DNA from: Companilactobacillus hulinensis | GTDB taxonomy: Bacteria > Bacillota > Bacilli > Lactobacillales > Lactobacillaceae | NCBI RefSeq assembly: GCF_003946555.1 | Contig: NZ_RHOO01000003.1 | Location: 62,001 to 126,000 of the forward strand | Length of the DNA: 64,000 nt | Direction of reading: 5' to 3' | Shown: in pieces, positions 9,129 to 16,848 of the stretch | Numbering within the stretch: position 1 is the stretch's first letter | Layout of the letters: the number at the start of each line of letters is the position of its first letter | Made by a program: the position numbers and the translations under genes | The notes under the pieces: model-generated | The model's database searches: none | What the model was told of the DNA's origin: nothing | Seen by the model: only the letters and a program-made list of their open reading frames with translations

Positions 9129-9302
9129 TATTTTCTCCTTTAATTACGATAACTAAATTCTATAACTAAAAGATAATATTTTACATATTATTTTAAAAAT
9201 AAAAGATTTTAATACTCACTAAAATCCATCTACAATAAGTTTTATATTTGAGTCAAACTTCGATAGAATAGAAGCAACGAATACTGAAAAGGGGTATTAG
9301 AT

Positions 9303-10070
9303 ATGATTGGATTTATTGGTGCAGGTAGTATCGGTGGTGCTGTAATCACTGGCTTGGTTAAAAATGGCTATGACGCTCAAGAGATTCTTGTTAAGGGTGG
9401 TAAGTCGAACCGCACGAAAGATTTACAAGAACATCTAGGCTTCAAAATGGTACAAAAAATTAAACAAATGGAAGATGCTAATCCTATCTTCATTGGTGTT
9501 GGTGCTAATGCTTTGGATAGCGTACTTTCAGAGTTGAAGGCTGTCAGCAAAGATAAACTGGTAATTGCCTTCACTGGTAGTGCAAGTGTTGCCAAGTTAA
9601 GACAAGCTTTGCCAGATGCAAAAGTAGCGCATGCAATTCCTAATACACCTGTTAAAGTTGGTGCTGGTTTCACAGGAATTACTTATTCAGAGAAATTTAC
9701 TGATGACGAAAAGAAACAAGTTGCCTCAGTTATGGGCTACACGGGTCAACTAGTTGAGGTGCCAGAGACACAATTGGGAATCCTTGGTACGGTTGCTGGA
9801 TGCAGTCCTGCATTCTTAGACTTGTTCATTGAAGCTCTAAGTGATGCTGGAGTTAAACATGGTTTGGATAGAAAACTTGCCTATGATGCTGCGATTGGTA
9901 TGGCACTTGGAGCAAGTAAATTAGCTCTTCAATCTGACATTAATCCATCAGCATTAAAAGATGAAGTAACTTCACCAGGCGGATCTACTATTAAAGGTGT
10001 AGCCGCATTGGAAGAATATGGATTTCGTAACGCCGTTATAAAGGCTGTTGACGCAGCTGAAGGTGAATAG
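9303..10070 (+). CDS. proC: Pyrroline-5-carboxylate reductase
   Basis: Last step of proline synthesis: reduces pyrroline-5-carboxylate to L-proline with NAD(P)H in the cytosol. The N-terminal Rossmann motif GFIGAGSIGGA (residues 3-13) binds the cofactor. The C-terminal DEVTSPGGSTIKG motif (about residues 220-232) is diagnostic of ProC. Length is 255 residues, slightly shorter than the usual 265-270. AAAAGGGG lies before ATG 9303. proB and proA are not adjacent, so glutamyl kinase would have to be encoded elsewhere or the precursor come from ornithine. Confidence 0.92.
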   Translation: MIGFIGAGSIGGAVITGLVKNGYDAQEILVKGGKSNRTKDLQEHLGFKMVQKIKQMEDANPIFIGVGANALDSVLSELKAVSKDKLVIAFTGSASVAKLRQALPDAKVAHAIPNTPVKVGAGFTGITYSEKFTDDEKKQVASVMGYTGQLVEVPETQLGILGTVAGCSPAFLDLFIEALSDAGVKHGLDRKLAYDAAIGMALGASKLALQSDINPSALKDEVTSPGGSTIKGVAALEEYGFRNAVIKAVDAAEGE

Positions 10071-10079
10071 ACAGTAAAA

Positions 10080-10670
10080 TTAAAGTCTGAAGTCACGTAG
10101 TATTTGTTCACGTTTGGCTAAGGGCTTTTTTTCTACTCCGGAGAAGTTCTTCCATTTGAAATTCCAAAGTCTAGTTTTAATGAATGTCCCTCTAAAAAGC
10201 ATTTTGGTGATAGGTGATCCAATGAGAAATTTATATGCGAAGCTAGGTGTGCTCATGGTTGTTATAACTTCAATTTTAGGCGACTTAGTTAATTTGTTTT
10301 TCATTGAATCAGCTTGATAAAGAATACCTTTGGCATAGACTTTGTCGAGGAATCCCTTAGTCATTGCAGGCATAACTTCCCACCAAATAGGAAACATGAA
10401 GATAATTCTGTCAGCATCTAAAAGTCTATTTTGATAGTCTTCTACTTGTGAGTCGATGGGTTTACTACGACGCCAATTTGATAGATCATCAGCAGTCATT
10501 ACAGGATTGAAGTTATCAGCGTGCAGGTCAATAAGATCTACGTCGTTATTCTCGTCACGTAATTGTTTGATGGTTGTCTTGAGTAATGCAGCTAGGAATG
10601 AACGATGATGGGGAATATTGTCTGATGCAGTAGCGGTATATGGGTGGTCAAAAATAATTACAGTTTTCAT
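10080..10670 (-). CDS. NAD(P)H-dependent flavodoxin-fold oxidoreductase
   Basis: Flavodoxin_2 family enzyme (MdaB/YwrO-like, 196 residues), which uses FMN or FAD to reduce quinones or similar electrophiles. The FMN-contact segment MFPIWWEVMPAMTKGFLDKV-type motif (about residues 92-111) is clear, and the N-terminal strand is followed by HPYTATASDN. CGAGG precedes ATG 10670. It is divergent from the Crp-type regulator at 10769, which is its likely controller; the shared region holds a 16-bp palindrome. It runs convergently into proC with only 9 bases between stop codons and no clear terminator. Confidence 0.85.
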   Translation of the reverse strand: MKTVIIFDHPYTATASDNIPHHRSFLAALLKTTIKQLRDENNDVDLIDLHADNFNPVMTADDLSNWRRSKPIDSQVEDYQNRLLDADRIIFMFPIWWEVMPAMTKGFLDKVYAKGILYQADSMKNKLTKSPKIEVITTMSTPSFAYKFLIGSPITKMLFRGTFIKTRLWNFKWKNFSGVEKKPLAKREQILRDFRL

Positions 10671-10729
10671 AAATAAATACCTCGTTTTTAATTGATGACC
10701 ATAGTTTATGCGAGGTAGTAATATTGAGC

Positions 10730-10745
10730 ATTAACAATTGTTAAT
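10730..10745. promoter_or_regulatory. 16-bp perfect palindrome, candidate operator
   Basis: ATTAACAATTGTTAAT reads the same on both strands. It lies 24 bases upstream of the Crp-family gene and 60 bases upstream of the divergent reductase gene, a suitable place for autoregulation plus control of the reductase. Confidence 0.5.
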
Positions 10746-10768
10746 TTGAGAGTAGGAAGTGAATCTTT

Positions 10769-11338
10769 GTGGAAAAAGAATTATCAGATTATTTAAAAAA
10801 TGAATTTCCAGATATTGCAAAGCATTGGGCTGAGCTTAATCCTTTATTTATTCCAGAGAAATTTCAAAAAGGTAGTATTTTACTGGATGAAGGGAATGTT
10901 TCTACAGAAGTCTATATTGTTCTCAAAGGTGCATTGAGATTATGGCACAACGACAATGGTCGAGATATTACATTGCAGTTTTTCTTTGAAAACCAAATAG
11001 TTTCTTCTTTCGAGAGTTTTTACTTGGGTAAGCCAAGCGGTTTCTCAATTGAAGCAATTGAGGATACTCAAGTTTTGAGGCTCAGCAAACGTCATTTTGA
11101 TGAAATTAGACAGAATTATCCATCCATTGAGGCTTCTATTACTAGTTTTATTTGCGAACGTTTTATTGAATATCGCAATATCTTCTTCTCACAGATTCAA
11201 CATTCTCCAGAACAACGATATCAAGAACTTGTTGATAATGATCCAGAAGTTATTGAACGTGTGCCGTTACATTTTGTAGCATCGTTCTTGGGTATGACAC
11301 CAGTGTCGTTAAGTCGAATTCGGAAACGAACTTTTTAA
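10769..11338 (+). CDS. Crp/Fnr family transcriptional regulator
   Basis: 189-residue regulator with a cyclic-nucleotide-binding-type beta barrel (about residues 20-120: KGSILLDEGN, YIVLKGALRLW) and a C-terminal helix-turn-helix (VASFLGMTPVSLSRIRKR, about 168-186). The protein ends directly after the recognition helix, so it is slightly short for the family and the last wing is reduced. The start is GTG 10769, with AGGAAG 10 bases upstream. No N-terminal cysteine cluster is seen, so an Fe-S oxygen sensor is unlikely. It probably responds to a small ligand or stress and controls the divergent reductase. Confidence 0.85.
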   Translation: MEKELSDYLKNEFPDIAKHWAELNPLFIPEKFQKGSILLDEGNVSTEVYIVLKGALRLWHNDNGRDITLQFFFENQIVSSFESFYLGKPSGFSIEAIEDTQVLRLSKRHFDEIRQNYPSIEASITSFICERFIEYRNIFFSQIQHSPEQRYQELVDNDPEVIERVPLHFVASFLGMTPVSLSRIRKRTF

Positions 11339-11422
11339 ATGAATCAGATTTAATCAGTAAATTTTGATTAGTTGGGAAGAATAATATAGAATTAAAGAAA
11401 TTATTTGAGGAGAACATATCTA

Positions 11423-12013
11423 ATGCAAAAACGAAAAGCCTACCGTATCGCTATTCTAGGCATTCTAATGGCGATTATTTTTGTTCAGTCATTAGTACCT
11501 TTCTTGGGGTTCATTCCAACTGGATTCATCAATATTACTATTATTCATATCACGGTTATTGTGGCGGCTATCGTACTTGGTCCCAAAGATGGAGCAATTG
11601 TTGGTCTTGTCTGGGGATTGGGAACTATGGTCAGAGCGTTTACTAGTCCCACATCGATTATTGATACGACAGTATTTACTAATCCAATCGTAGCGGTATT
11701 GCCAAGAGTTATCGTAGGATTAGTTGCTGGATATCTGTATTTGGCATTCAAAAATCGTTTTAAAAAACGCGTTGTTGCCATGGGGATAGCTTCCGCATTT
11801 GGATCACTAACTAATACAGTATTGGTCTTAGGACTAATGAGAGTCATGTATGCCAGTGCTTTGTCACAAACTTATGCAACACAAACAGACTTGCTGAATA
11901 AGTTGTTGCTGATAATCGTTGGAACTAACGGATTACCAGAAATGGTTGCCGCAATTATTATTGCTCCAGCAATTTCAACAGCTATTCTGAAGGCTAATAA
12001 ATTTTTAGATTAA
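11423..12013 (+). CDS. ECF transporter substrate-binding (S) component
   Basis: Membrane S component of an energy-coupling-factor vitamin transporter (196 residues, five to six helices). It would recruit a shared EcfAA'T module encoded elsewhere. The N-terminal RIAILGILMAIIFVQ and the FINITIIHITVIVAAIVLGP segment are typical of the ECF S DUF3816/PanT-like family, and NGLPEMVAAI is a conserved motif near the end. Pantothenate is the most likely substrate by resemblance, but I cannot prove it. The start is ATG 11423: GAGGAGA lies 10 bases upstream and overlaps the longer TTG start at 11405. Confidence 0.8.
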   Translation: MQKRKAYRIAILGILMAIIFVQSLVPFLGFIPTGFINITIIHITVIVAAIVLGPKDGAIVGLVWGLGTMVRAFTSPTSIIDTTVFTNPIVAVLPRVIVGLVAGYLYLAFKNRFKKRVVAMGIASAFGSLTNTVLVLGLMRVMYASALSQTYATQTDLLNKLLLIIVGTNGLPEMVAAIIIAPAISTAILKANKFLD

Positions 12014-12022
12014 AATACATAG

Positions 12023-12063
12023 AAAAGGAAGCATGTCTAAAATTTAGGCATGCTTCCTTTTTG
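12023..12063. terminator. Terminator between convergent genes
   Basis: Long hairpin AAAAGGAAGCATG...CATGCTTCCTTTTT ending in T-run on the plus strand and A-run at the other side, so it can serve both the ECF gene and the convergent gatD. Confidence 0.85.
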
Positions 12064-12076
12064 GGTTTAATAATTA

Positions 12077-12751
12077 TTATTTGGCAGTAGCTGCCATACG
12101 TTCCTTATGTGATGTAACAATCTTATCTGCAATTGCACGAGCAACATTTTCATTCTTCAAGATAGGTCCGTGAGAATAGCTACCGATAGTGTTTTTATAA
12201 CGCATACCTTCGTTACCTTCTTCGGGATTGTTTCCATAGCCTTCGATCATCTTACCGAATGGTTTCAACATAGTCTTATCGTCGAAATAAGTACGTCCTG
12301 AATGGTTCTCAAAAGCACGAACCTTGCCCCATTCTGTTTCATACTCTGTATCACCGATCATACGACTGTCAGCCTTGAAAATTGTATGGAATGGCAAGAT
12401 TCCCAGTCCTTTGATAGTCTCACCGCTAGAAGTTTCGTAGTAGGCACCGAGGAATTGATAGCCACCACAGATGCAAAGCATTGGCTTGTTAGCATTGATA
12501 TATTGTTCAATTGTATCCTTGTGACGAACTAAGTCCTTGGCAACAACTGATTGTTCGAAGTCTTGACCACCACCCCAGAATAAGAAGTCGTAATTAAAGG
12601 CATTGAAGTCGGCGCCCAAGCTGATATTGTCGACTTGAGTGTTATAACCTTTTTCTTTTAATAGGAAACTGAGGATTTTTACATCACCACTGTCTCCGTA
12701 TGTATTCATTAAATCTTCGTATAAATAAGCGATTTTTATTGTTTCTGTCAT
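12077..12751 (-). CDS. gatD: Lipid II isoglutaminyl synthase, glutaminase subunit
   Basis: CobB/CobQ-type glutamine amidotransferase that supplies ammonia to MurT for amidation of the D-Glu of lipid II. The nucleophile is Cys95 in LCICGGYQF and the catalytic His is in GSYSHGPIL near the C-terminus. TIKIAYLYEDLMNTYGD is the characteristic start. ATG 12751 has TTGGAGA 6-8 bases upstream; the longer frame to 12853 has no binding site and overlaps pepC. Length is 224 residues, normal for GatD. The usual partner murT is not next to it: upstream lies the divergent pepC. Confidence 0.88.
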   Translation of the reverse strand: MTETIKIAYLYEDLMNTYGDSGDVKILSFLLKEKGYNTQVDNISLGADFNAFNYDFLFWGGGQDFEQSVVAKDLVRHKDTIEQYINANKPMLCICGGYQFLGAYYETSSGETIKGLGILPFHTIFKADSRMIGDTEYETEWGKVRAFENHSGRTYFDDKTMLKPFGKMIEGYGNNPEEGNEGMRYKNTIGSYSHGPILKNENVARAIADKIVTSHKERMAATAK

Positions 12752-12809
12752 GTTTTTCTCCAATTTGATTAAAACTATTGTAATATAATTAGATAATGAG
12801 GTGATTAAT

Positions 12810-14132
12810 GTGACTAAAGAAATTAATAATGAAATTTTAGCAGACTTTCGCAAGAACTTAAATCAAGATGCAACAAATAATGTGTTGAAAAACTCAGTTG
12901 CTCAAGTTGGTATCTTCAAAGCTGCTGAAAATTTAGATGTCAAAAGCAAATTAAATCCTACTTTTAATGTCCAAGTTAAAACAGGAAAGGTATCTGATCA
13001 GAAGCATTCCGGACGTTGTTGGCTATTCTCAGCTTTAACAACATTGCGGACAGAATTTTCATCTAAGTATGATGTAAAAGATTTTGAGTTGTCGCAAAAT
13101 TATTCATCATTCTGGGATCGTTTGGAAAAAGCTAATTATTTCTATCAAGGAATAATTAAGACCGCAGCTTTGCCAGTTGAAGATCGCAAAGTCAATTCAT
13201 TGTTCAGCTATCCCAATGGTGACGGTGGTTTCTGGCAGTTTGCAGTAGACTTAGTCGAAAAATATGGTGTAGTACCTGCATATGCAATGCCAGAGACCGC
13301 TGTTTCTAATAATACAACAGAATTCAATTCGGTTCTTGGTACAATGTTGCGCAAGAACGGAATTGAATTACGTAAGTTAGTTAATGAGGGTAAATCTGAA
13401 GCTGAGGTCGATCAACGAGTGGATGAAATGTTGTCAGAAGTATACAAGGTTTGTGTATATGCATTCGGTCAACCACCAGTAAATTTCGAATTGTCAATCC
13501 GTAATGATAAGGACAAGATGATTGAAGAAACAAGCATTACACCAAAGGAATTCTTGAACAAATACTTCACAATTAATTTTGATGATTATGTCGATGTTTT
13601 GAATGCTCCACAAATAGATAAGGAATACGGCAAACTTTACAATATTGAATTCGAAGGCAATATCGTTGGTAAAAATGCAACTACATTCTTTAATCTTCCA
13701 TTAAGCAGATTAAAGGAAATGGCAATTGCTCAATTAAAGGATGGCAAGGTTGTATTGTTTGGTAACGATGTTGCTAAACAATCAGACAGAAGTAAAGGCT
13801 TGATGTCAGGTAACATGTATCAATATGACAAGTTGTTTGGTATTGACACTAAGATGAGCCGTGGAGAGGCCTTGGACTACAAACAAGCTTCAATTTCTCA
13901 CGCAATGGTTCTAACAGGTGTCAATCTGGTTGACGATAAACCAAATCGCTGGAAGGTTGAGAATTCTTGGGGAGAAGCTCGTGGTGAAAAGGGCTACTTC
14001 ACAATGGATGATGATTGGTTCAATGATCATGCTTATGATGTTGTTGTTAATAAGAAGTATCTTACTGGCGATGAGTTGAAGATGCTTGATCAAGAACCAG
14101 TTTTGCTTCCTGCTTGGGATTCAATTGCTTAA
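12810..14132 (+). CDS. pepC: Aminopeptidase C (bleomycin hydrolase family)
   Basis: Cytosolic papain-fold C1B aminopeptidase of lactic acid bacteria, a hexameric enzyme that removes N-terminal residues from casein-type peptides. The catalytic Cys is residue 70 in SGRCWLF. The catalytic His is in SISHAMVL and the Asn in VENSWGE near the C-terminus. The 440 residues match the family. GTG 12810 follows GAGGTG at good spacing; a TATAAT box lies at 12784-12789. Two structured repeat elements follow the gene instead of a simple terminator. Confidence 0.95.
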   Translation: MTKEINNEILADFRKNLNQDATNNVLKNSVAQVGIFKAAENLDVKSKLNPTFNVQVKTGKVSDQKHSGRCWLFSALTTLRTEFSSKYDVKDFELSQNYSSFWDRLEKANYFYQGIIKTAALPVEDRKVNSLFSYPNGDGGFWQFAVDLVEKYGVVPAYAMPETAVSNNTTEFNSVLGTMLRKNGIELRKLVNEGKSEAEVDQRVDEMLSEVYKVCVYAFGQPPVNFELSIRNDKDKMIEETSITPKEFLNKYFTINFDDYVDVLNAPQIDKEYGKLYNIEFEGNIVGKNATTFFNLPLSRLKEMAIAQLKDGKVVLFGNDVAKQSDRSKGLMSGNMYQYDKLFGIDTKMSRGEALDYKQASISHAMVLTGVNLVDDKPNRWKVENSWGEARGEKGYFTMDDDWFNDHAYDVVVNKKYLTGDELKMLDQEPVLLPAWDSIA

Positions 14133-14148
14133 TATGTGGTTGCCTACA

Positions 14149-14313
14149 GTTAAAAGTTATAATGCTGCTGGTGGGAACGTCTTCAGCCAAAAGGCGGTCT
14201 GAAAACTTATTTTTGAACTCTGCACAGACCGCAGATTTCAAAAGACATCCTGTGCTGTAAGGATGGAAAATTACCATCCAACAGCACTATCACAGCCACA
14301 TTATAATTTTGAC
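14149..14313 (-). ncRNA. 165-nt structured repeat element, copy A (minus orientation)
   Basis: Read on the minus strand, it begins GTCAAAATTATAATG and ends with the near-complement, giving a long outer stem. Inside are three hairpins. Its core CTTACAGCACAGGA is identical to copy C (28587-28600) and is followed by the shared CTTTTGA; the third hairpin loop carries AGACC and the 3' arm CAGCAG, as in copies B and C. It lies directly after pepC, in antisense orientation to it. Function unknown. Confidence 0.7.
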
Positions 14314-14393
14314 CTCCGGCAGATTATAGTTTTAATAAATGATTACTCAATATATCGAATTGTTTTGTTGTTTAATTAGCAAATTTAGTTGGA

Positions 14394-14556
14394 GGTTGTG
14401 AGATATTTTATCAGCTGTGAAAGTTCCGTTGAACGGCGGTTTATCCGTTCTTACGGAACGGGACGAACTTTAAGATTTGCGAAGCAAAGCTTAAAGTCGA
14501 GGCTCCAGACCAAGGCTGGGGCCGGTCCCCCACAGCAGATGAAATATCTCGCAACC
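14394..14556 (+). ncRNA. 163-nt structured repeat element, copy B
   Basis: The outer 26-bp stem runs from GGTTGTGAGATATTT to AAATATCTCGCAACC with mainly Watson-Crick and G-U pairs. Inside are hairpin 1 (GTTCCGT...ACGGAAC), hairpin 2 (ACTTTAAG...CTTAAAGT, within GGGAC/GTCCC) and hairpin 3 (GGCTCCAG, loop ACCAAGG, CTGGGGCC). Layout and conserved bases match copies A and C. It lies 80 bases from copy A in the opposite orientation. An open frame across it is not convincing as a gene. Confidence 0.7.
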
Positions 14557-14582
14557 GGAGACGGAAAAAAGAACACTAAAAT

Positions 14583-14620
14583 AATAGGGATATGACCATC
14601 AAAGGCCATATCCCTATTTC
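14583..14620. terminator. Terminator, probably for the EAL gene
   Basis: 12-bp arms AATAGGGATATG (14583-14594) and CATATCCCTATT (14607-14618) with T-rich flanks on both strands, located just past the end of the minus-strand EAL gene. Confidence 0.75.
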
Positions 14621-14653
14621 TATATTTACCTATTTATAATAGAACTAAAATCA

Positions 14654-15301
14654 TTAAACCAAAGCCGGCTTACCATAAAGATAACCTTGTTGAATATCAA
14701 TGCCAAACTTCTTAGCCAAAATTTGGTCATTTGCATCTTCGACACCTTCAAGAACCATATCTAGACGATACTTCTGAGCTAGTTTAACCCAGAATTCCAA
14801 GCAGTGTGGAATTTTTTCGGCTTGTCCAGCCATTCGCAAATTTTGCATGGCAAATTTGATTTGATCTACGTATGGTAACAGATACTTAACATTATCATAA
14901 GTGTTAGAACCTGTGCCAACATCATCAAGTACTACGTCAATCTTGTACTGATGTAGCATGAAGCTGATTTCTTTCATTTCTTCGAGAGTTGGAGCCTCTG
15001 TTAGCTCAATCGTTAGAGCGGCAGGATTAATACGTTTCTTTAACGCAATAATCGAACCCAAGGTTAGGGGATCACTAGCCTGTTTTTGGTTAAGATTGAA
15101 AGCCAAATTTATGTCATGTAATCCTGTGTCAAGTTTGCCAGAAATACTTTCTAACAATGCTGCTTGATCATCAATTGAAATTTCAGTGAAGTCTTTAGGA
15201 AGACTCCAGGCACCATTTTCATCGGTGCGAAGTAATAGCTCATATCCGAAAATAGACTTATCCTTCTCGTTTACTTGCGGTTGAGCAAAAAATCGATACA
15301 T
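14654..15301 (-). CDS. Stand-alone EAL domain protein
   Basis: 215-residue protein consisting only of an EAL (c-di-GMP phosphodiesterase type) domain. The signature is altered to GYELLLR (Glu21 kept), but other metal and substrate positions are kept: FNLN, IELTEA, LDDVGTGS, QIKFAM, LEGVED and QQGYLYGKP. It has no GGDEF, PAS or membrane segment. Either it hydrolyses c-di-GMP or it is a binding-only effector. AGGGGATG precedes ATG 15301. It is the only cyclic-di-GMP-related gene in the window. The gene is flanked by the structured repeats and by a GNAT gene, with no obvious operon partner. Confidence 0.8.
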   Translation of the reverse strand: MYRFFAQPQVNEKDKSIFGYELLLRTDENGAWSLPKDFTEISIDDQAALLESISGKLDTGLHDINLAFNLNQKQASDPLTLGSIIALKKRINPAALTIELTEAPTLEEMKEISFMLHQYKIDVVLDDVGTGSNTYDNVKYLLPYVDQIKFAMQNLRMAGQAEKIPHCLEFWVKLAQKYRLDMVLEGVEDANDQILAKKFGIDIQQGYLYGKPALV

Positions 15302-15457
15302 GGACGCATCCCCTTTTTTATTTAGAATAATATCCCGTTATTTCCCCAATATTTGATAATTTAATAAAAATAATTGTAGTCTATTTTTTCCATATCGGCA
15401 ATGATATAGACCGATAAAAACGCATAATATCAGATTTTTTCGCTGGCATGGTGCCAA

Positions 15458-15913
15458 TTATGTCGTTTTTAGGATCATATCCATATGAGGTATGCCATCT
15501 TCCAAATAAATGTCGGATATTTGTTCGAATCCAAATGATCCATAAAAGTCTTTTAGATAAGATTGAGCTTGGATTTTTATCGTTTTGGATGGGAATCTAT
15601 TTTTGATTTCATTCAGAGTTTTTTTGATCAGTTCTCGACCCAATCCATTCTTACGATATTTTTTAACCACTAGGACACGTCCAAAGGTCACATAGTCACC
15701 TTTATCAATAATTCGTGAATATGCAGCTAGATTGGTTGTGTCATCTTCATTGCCAGCCAGCAGACAAACATGCCAATCGTTGTAATCGTCATCGTCGACT
15801 TCTTGATATGGACAATTTTGTTCTACAACAAAAACGGTCGTGCGTGCTTTCATAATATCAATTACTTCTTTTGAAGTTAGTTCATTAGTTTGTTTAATGG
15901 TACAAATTGTCAT
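15458..15913 (-). CDS. ElaA-type GNAT acetyltransferase
   Basis: 151-residue N-acetyltransferase. The segment IMKARTTVFVVEQNCPYQEVD followed by D..DWHV is the diagnostic ElaA start (about residues 19-45). Motif A (RVLVVKKYRKNGLGRELI, about 78-95) binds acetyl-CoA, and YGSFGFEQISD is the C-terminal strand. GGAGGTAA precedes ATG 15913. The substrate of ElaA proteins is not known. It is divergent from rsmG, and the shared region contains parS-like half-sites. Confidence 0.85.
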   Translation of the reverse strand: MTICTIKQTNELTSKEVIDIMKARTTVFVVEQNCPYQEVDDDDYNDWHVCLLAGNEDDTTNLAAYSRIIDKGDYVTFGRVLVVKKYRKNGLGRELIKKTLNEIKNRFPSKTIKIQAQSYLKDFYGSFGFEQISDIYLEDGIPHMDMILKTT

Positions 15914-16017
15914 GTAAATTACCTCCGTTAAATGAAATTATAATACATTTTTGAAATGTACTATATGTAATAAGTCATCATTGAATTAAGTACGTGAATA
16001 ATATAGGATTAAGAAGT

Positions 16018-16035
16018 GTGAAACAAGTGTTTCAC
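16018..16035. promoter_or_regulatory. Inverted pair of exact parS half-sites
   Basis: GTGAAACA (16018-16025) and TGTTTCAC (16028-16035) are the two 8-bp halves of the ParB site in swapped order, 2 bases apart. They lie 16 bases before the rsmG start, just upstream of its ribosome binding site, and could also form a 7-bp hairpin. Confidence 0.4.
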
Positions 16036-16050
16036 GAGTGGAGGGTGCAA

Positions 16051-16776
16051 ATGAAACCGGAAGAATTCTATCAAGCTTTAGCACAAAAGGGTATCGAACT
16101 AAATGATGAGCAAAAGAAACAATTTGAAATTTATTTTCATGAATTAGTTGAAACGAATAAGGTAATGAATCTGACAACAATTACAGAGGAAAGCCAAGTT
16201 TATTTGAAGCATTTTTATGACTCTTTAGTTTTGGACTTTGCGGATGAAAAACTACTTACAGATGAACTAACACTTTGTGATGTTGGTTCAGGTGCAGGAT
16301 TCCCATCGATCCCATTGAAGATCGTTAATCCAAAGTTGAAAATAACTATTATTGATTCACTGAATAAGAGAATCAAGTTCTTAGATAGTTTGGTTAAGAA
16401 ATTAGGTTTGGACGGTGTTACTTTGGTCCATGGTCGTGCCGAAGAAGTCGGTAAAAACAAACTTTATCGTGAAAAATTCGATATTGTAACAGCCAGAGCC
16501 GTTGCGGCATTGAATGTTTTGACGGAGCTATGTCTGCCATTCACCAAGATCGGTGGAACTTTTATCGCAATGAAGTCTGAAAAGGCTCCTGAAGAATTGG
16601 AACATGCTCAATATTCTATTCAAGTTCTTGGAGGCAAGGTTTCTGAACAAAAATCATTTGAATTACCAAATGATGAAGGACTGAGAAACTTTATCTTCAT
16701 TAAAAAAGAAAAGCAGACTCCAAACAAATATCCTCGCAAGCCAGGGACTCCTGCTAGAAAACCACTCGTGAAATAA
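16051..16776 (+). CDS. rsmG: 16S rRNA (guanine-527-N7) methyltransferase
   Basis: RsmG (GidB) methylates N7 of G527 in 16S rRNA using SAM. LCDVGSGAGFPSIPLKI (about residues 71-87) is motif I of the SAM fold, and FDIVTARAVAAL (about 137-148) is the family-specific motif. The start is ATG 16051 behind GGAGGGTG; the frame from 15994 would cross the parS-like repeat and has no binding site. 241 residues, with a basic tail (KYPRKPGTPARKP). It heads the conserved rsmG-parA-parB block. Confidence 0.95.
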   Translation: MKPEEFYQALAQKGIELNDEQKKQFEIYFHELVETNKVMNLTTITEESQVYLKHFYDSLVLDFADEKLLTDELTLCDVGSGAGFPSIPLKIVNPKLKITIIDSLNKRIKFLDSLVKKLGLDGVTLVHGRAEEVGKNKLYREKFDIVTARAVAALNVLTELCLPFTKIGGTFIAMKSEKAPEELEHAQYSIQVLGGKVSEQKSFELPNDEGLRNFIFIKKEKQTPNKYPRKPGTPARKPLVK

Positions 16777-16848
16777 CAGATTACCTTAAATTAACTACTA
16801 TTAAATGTTAAAATTTAATGTATGTATTTCAAAGAATAGGGGAATAAA

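Noticed and set aside
14389-14595. 68-codon plus-strand ORF
   Set aside because: It lies across structured element copy B, and its composition follows the stems rather than a protein.
15394-15417. Hairpin TATCGG/CCGATA as terminator of the ElaA gene
   Set aside because: No T-run follows it on either strand.
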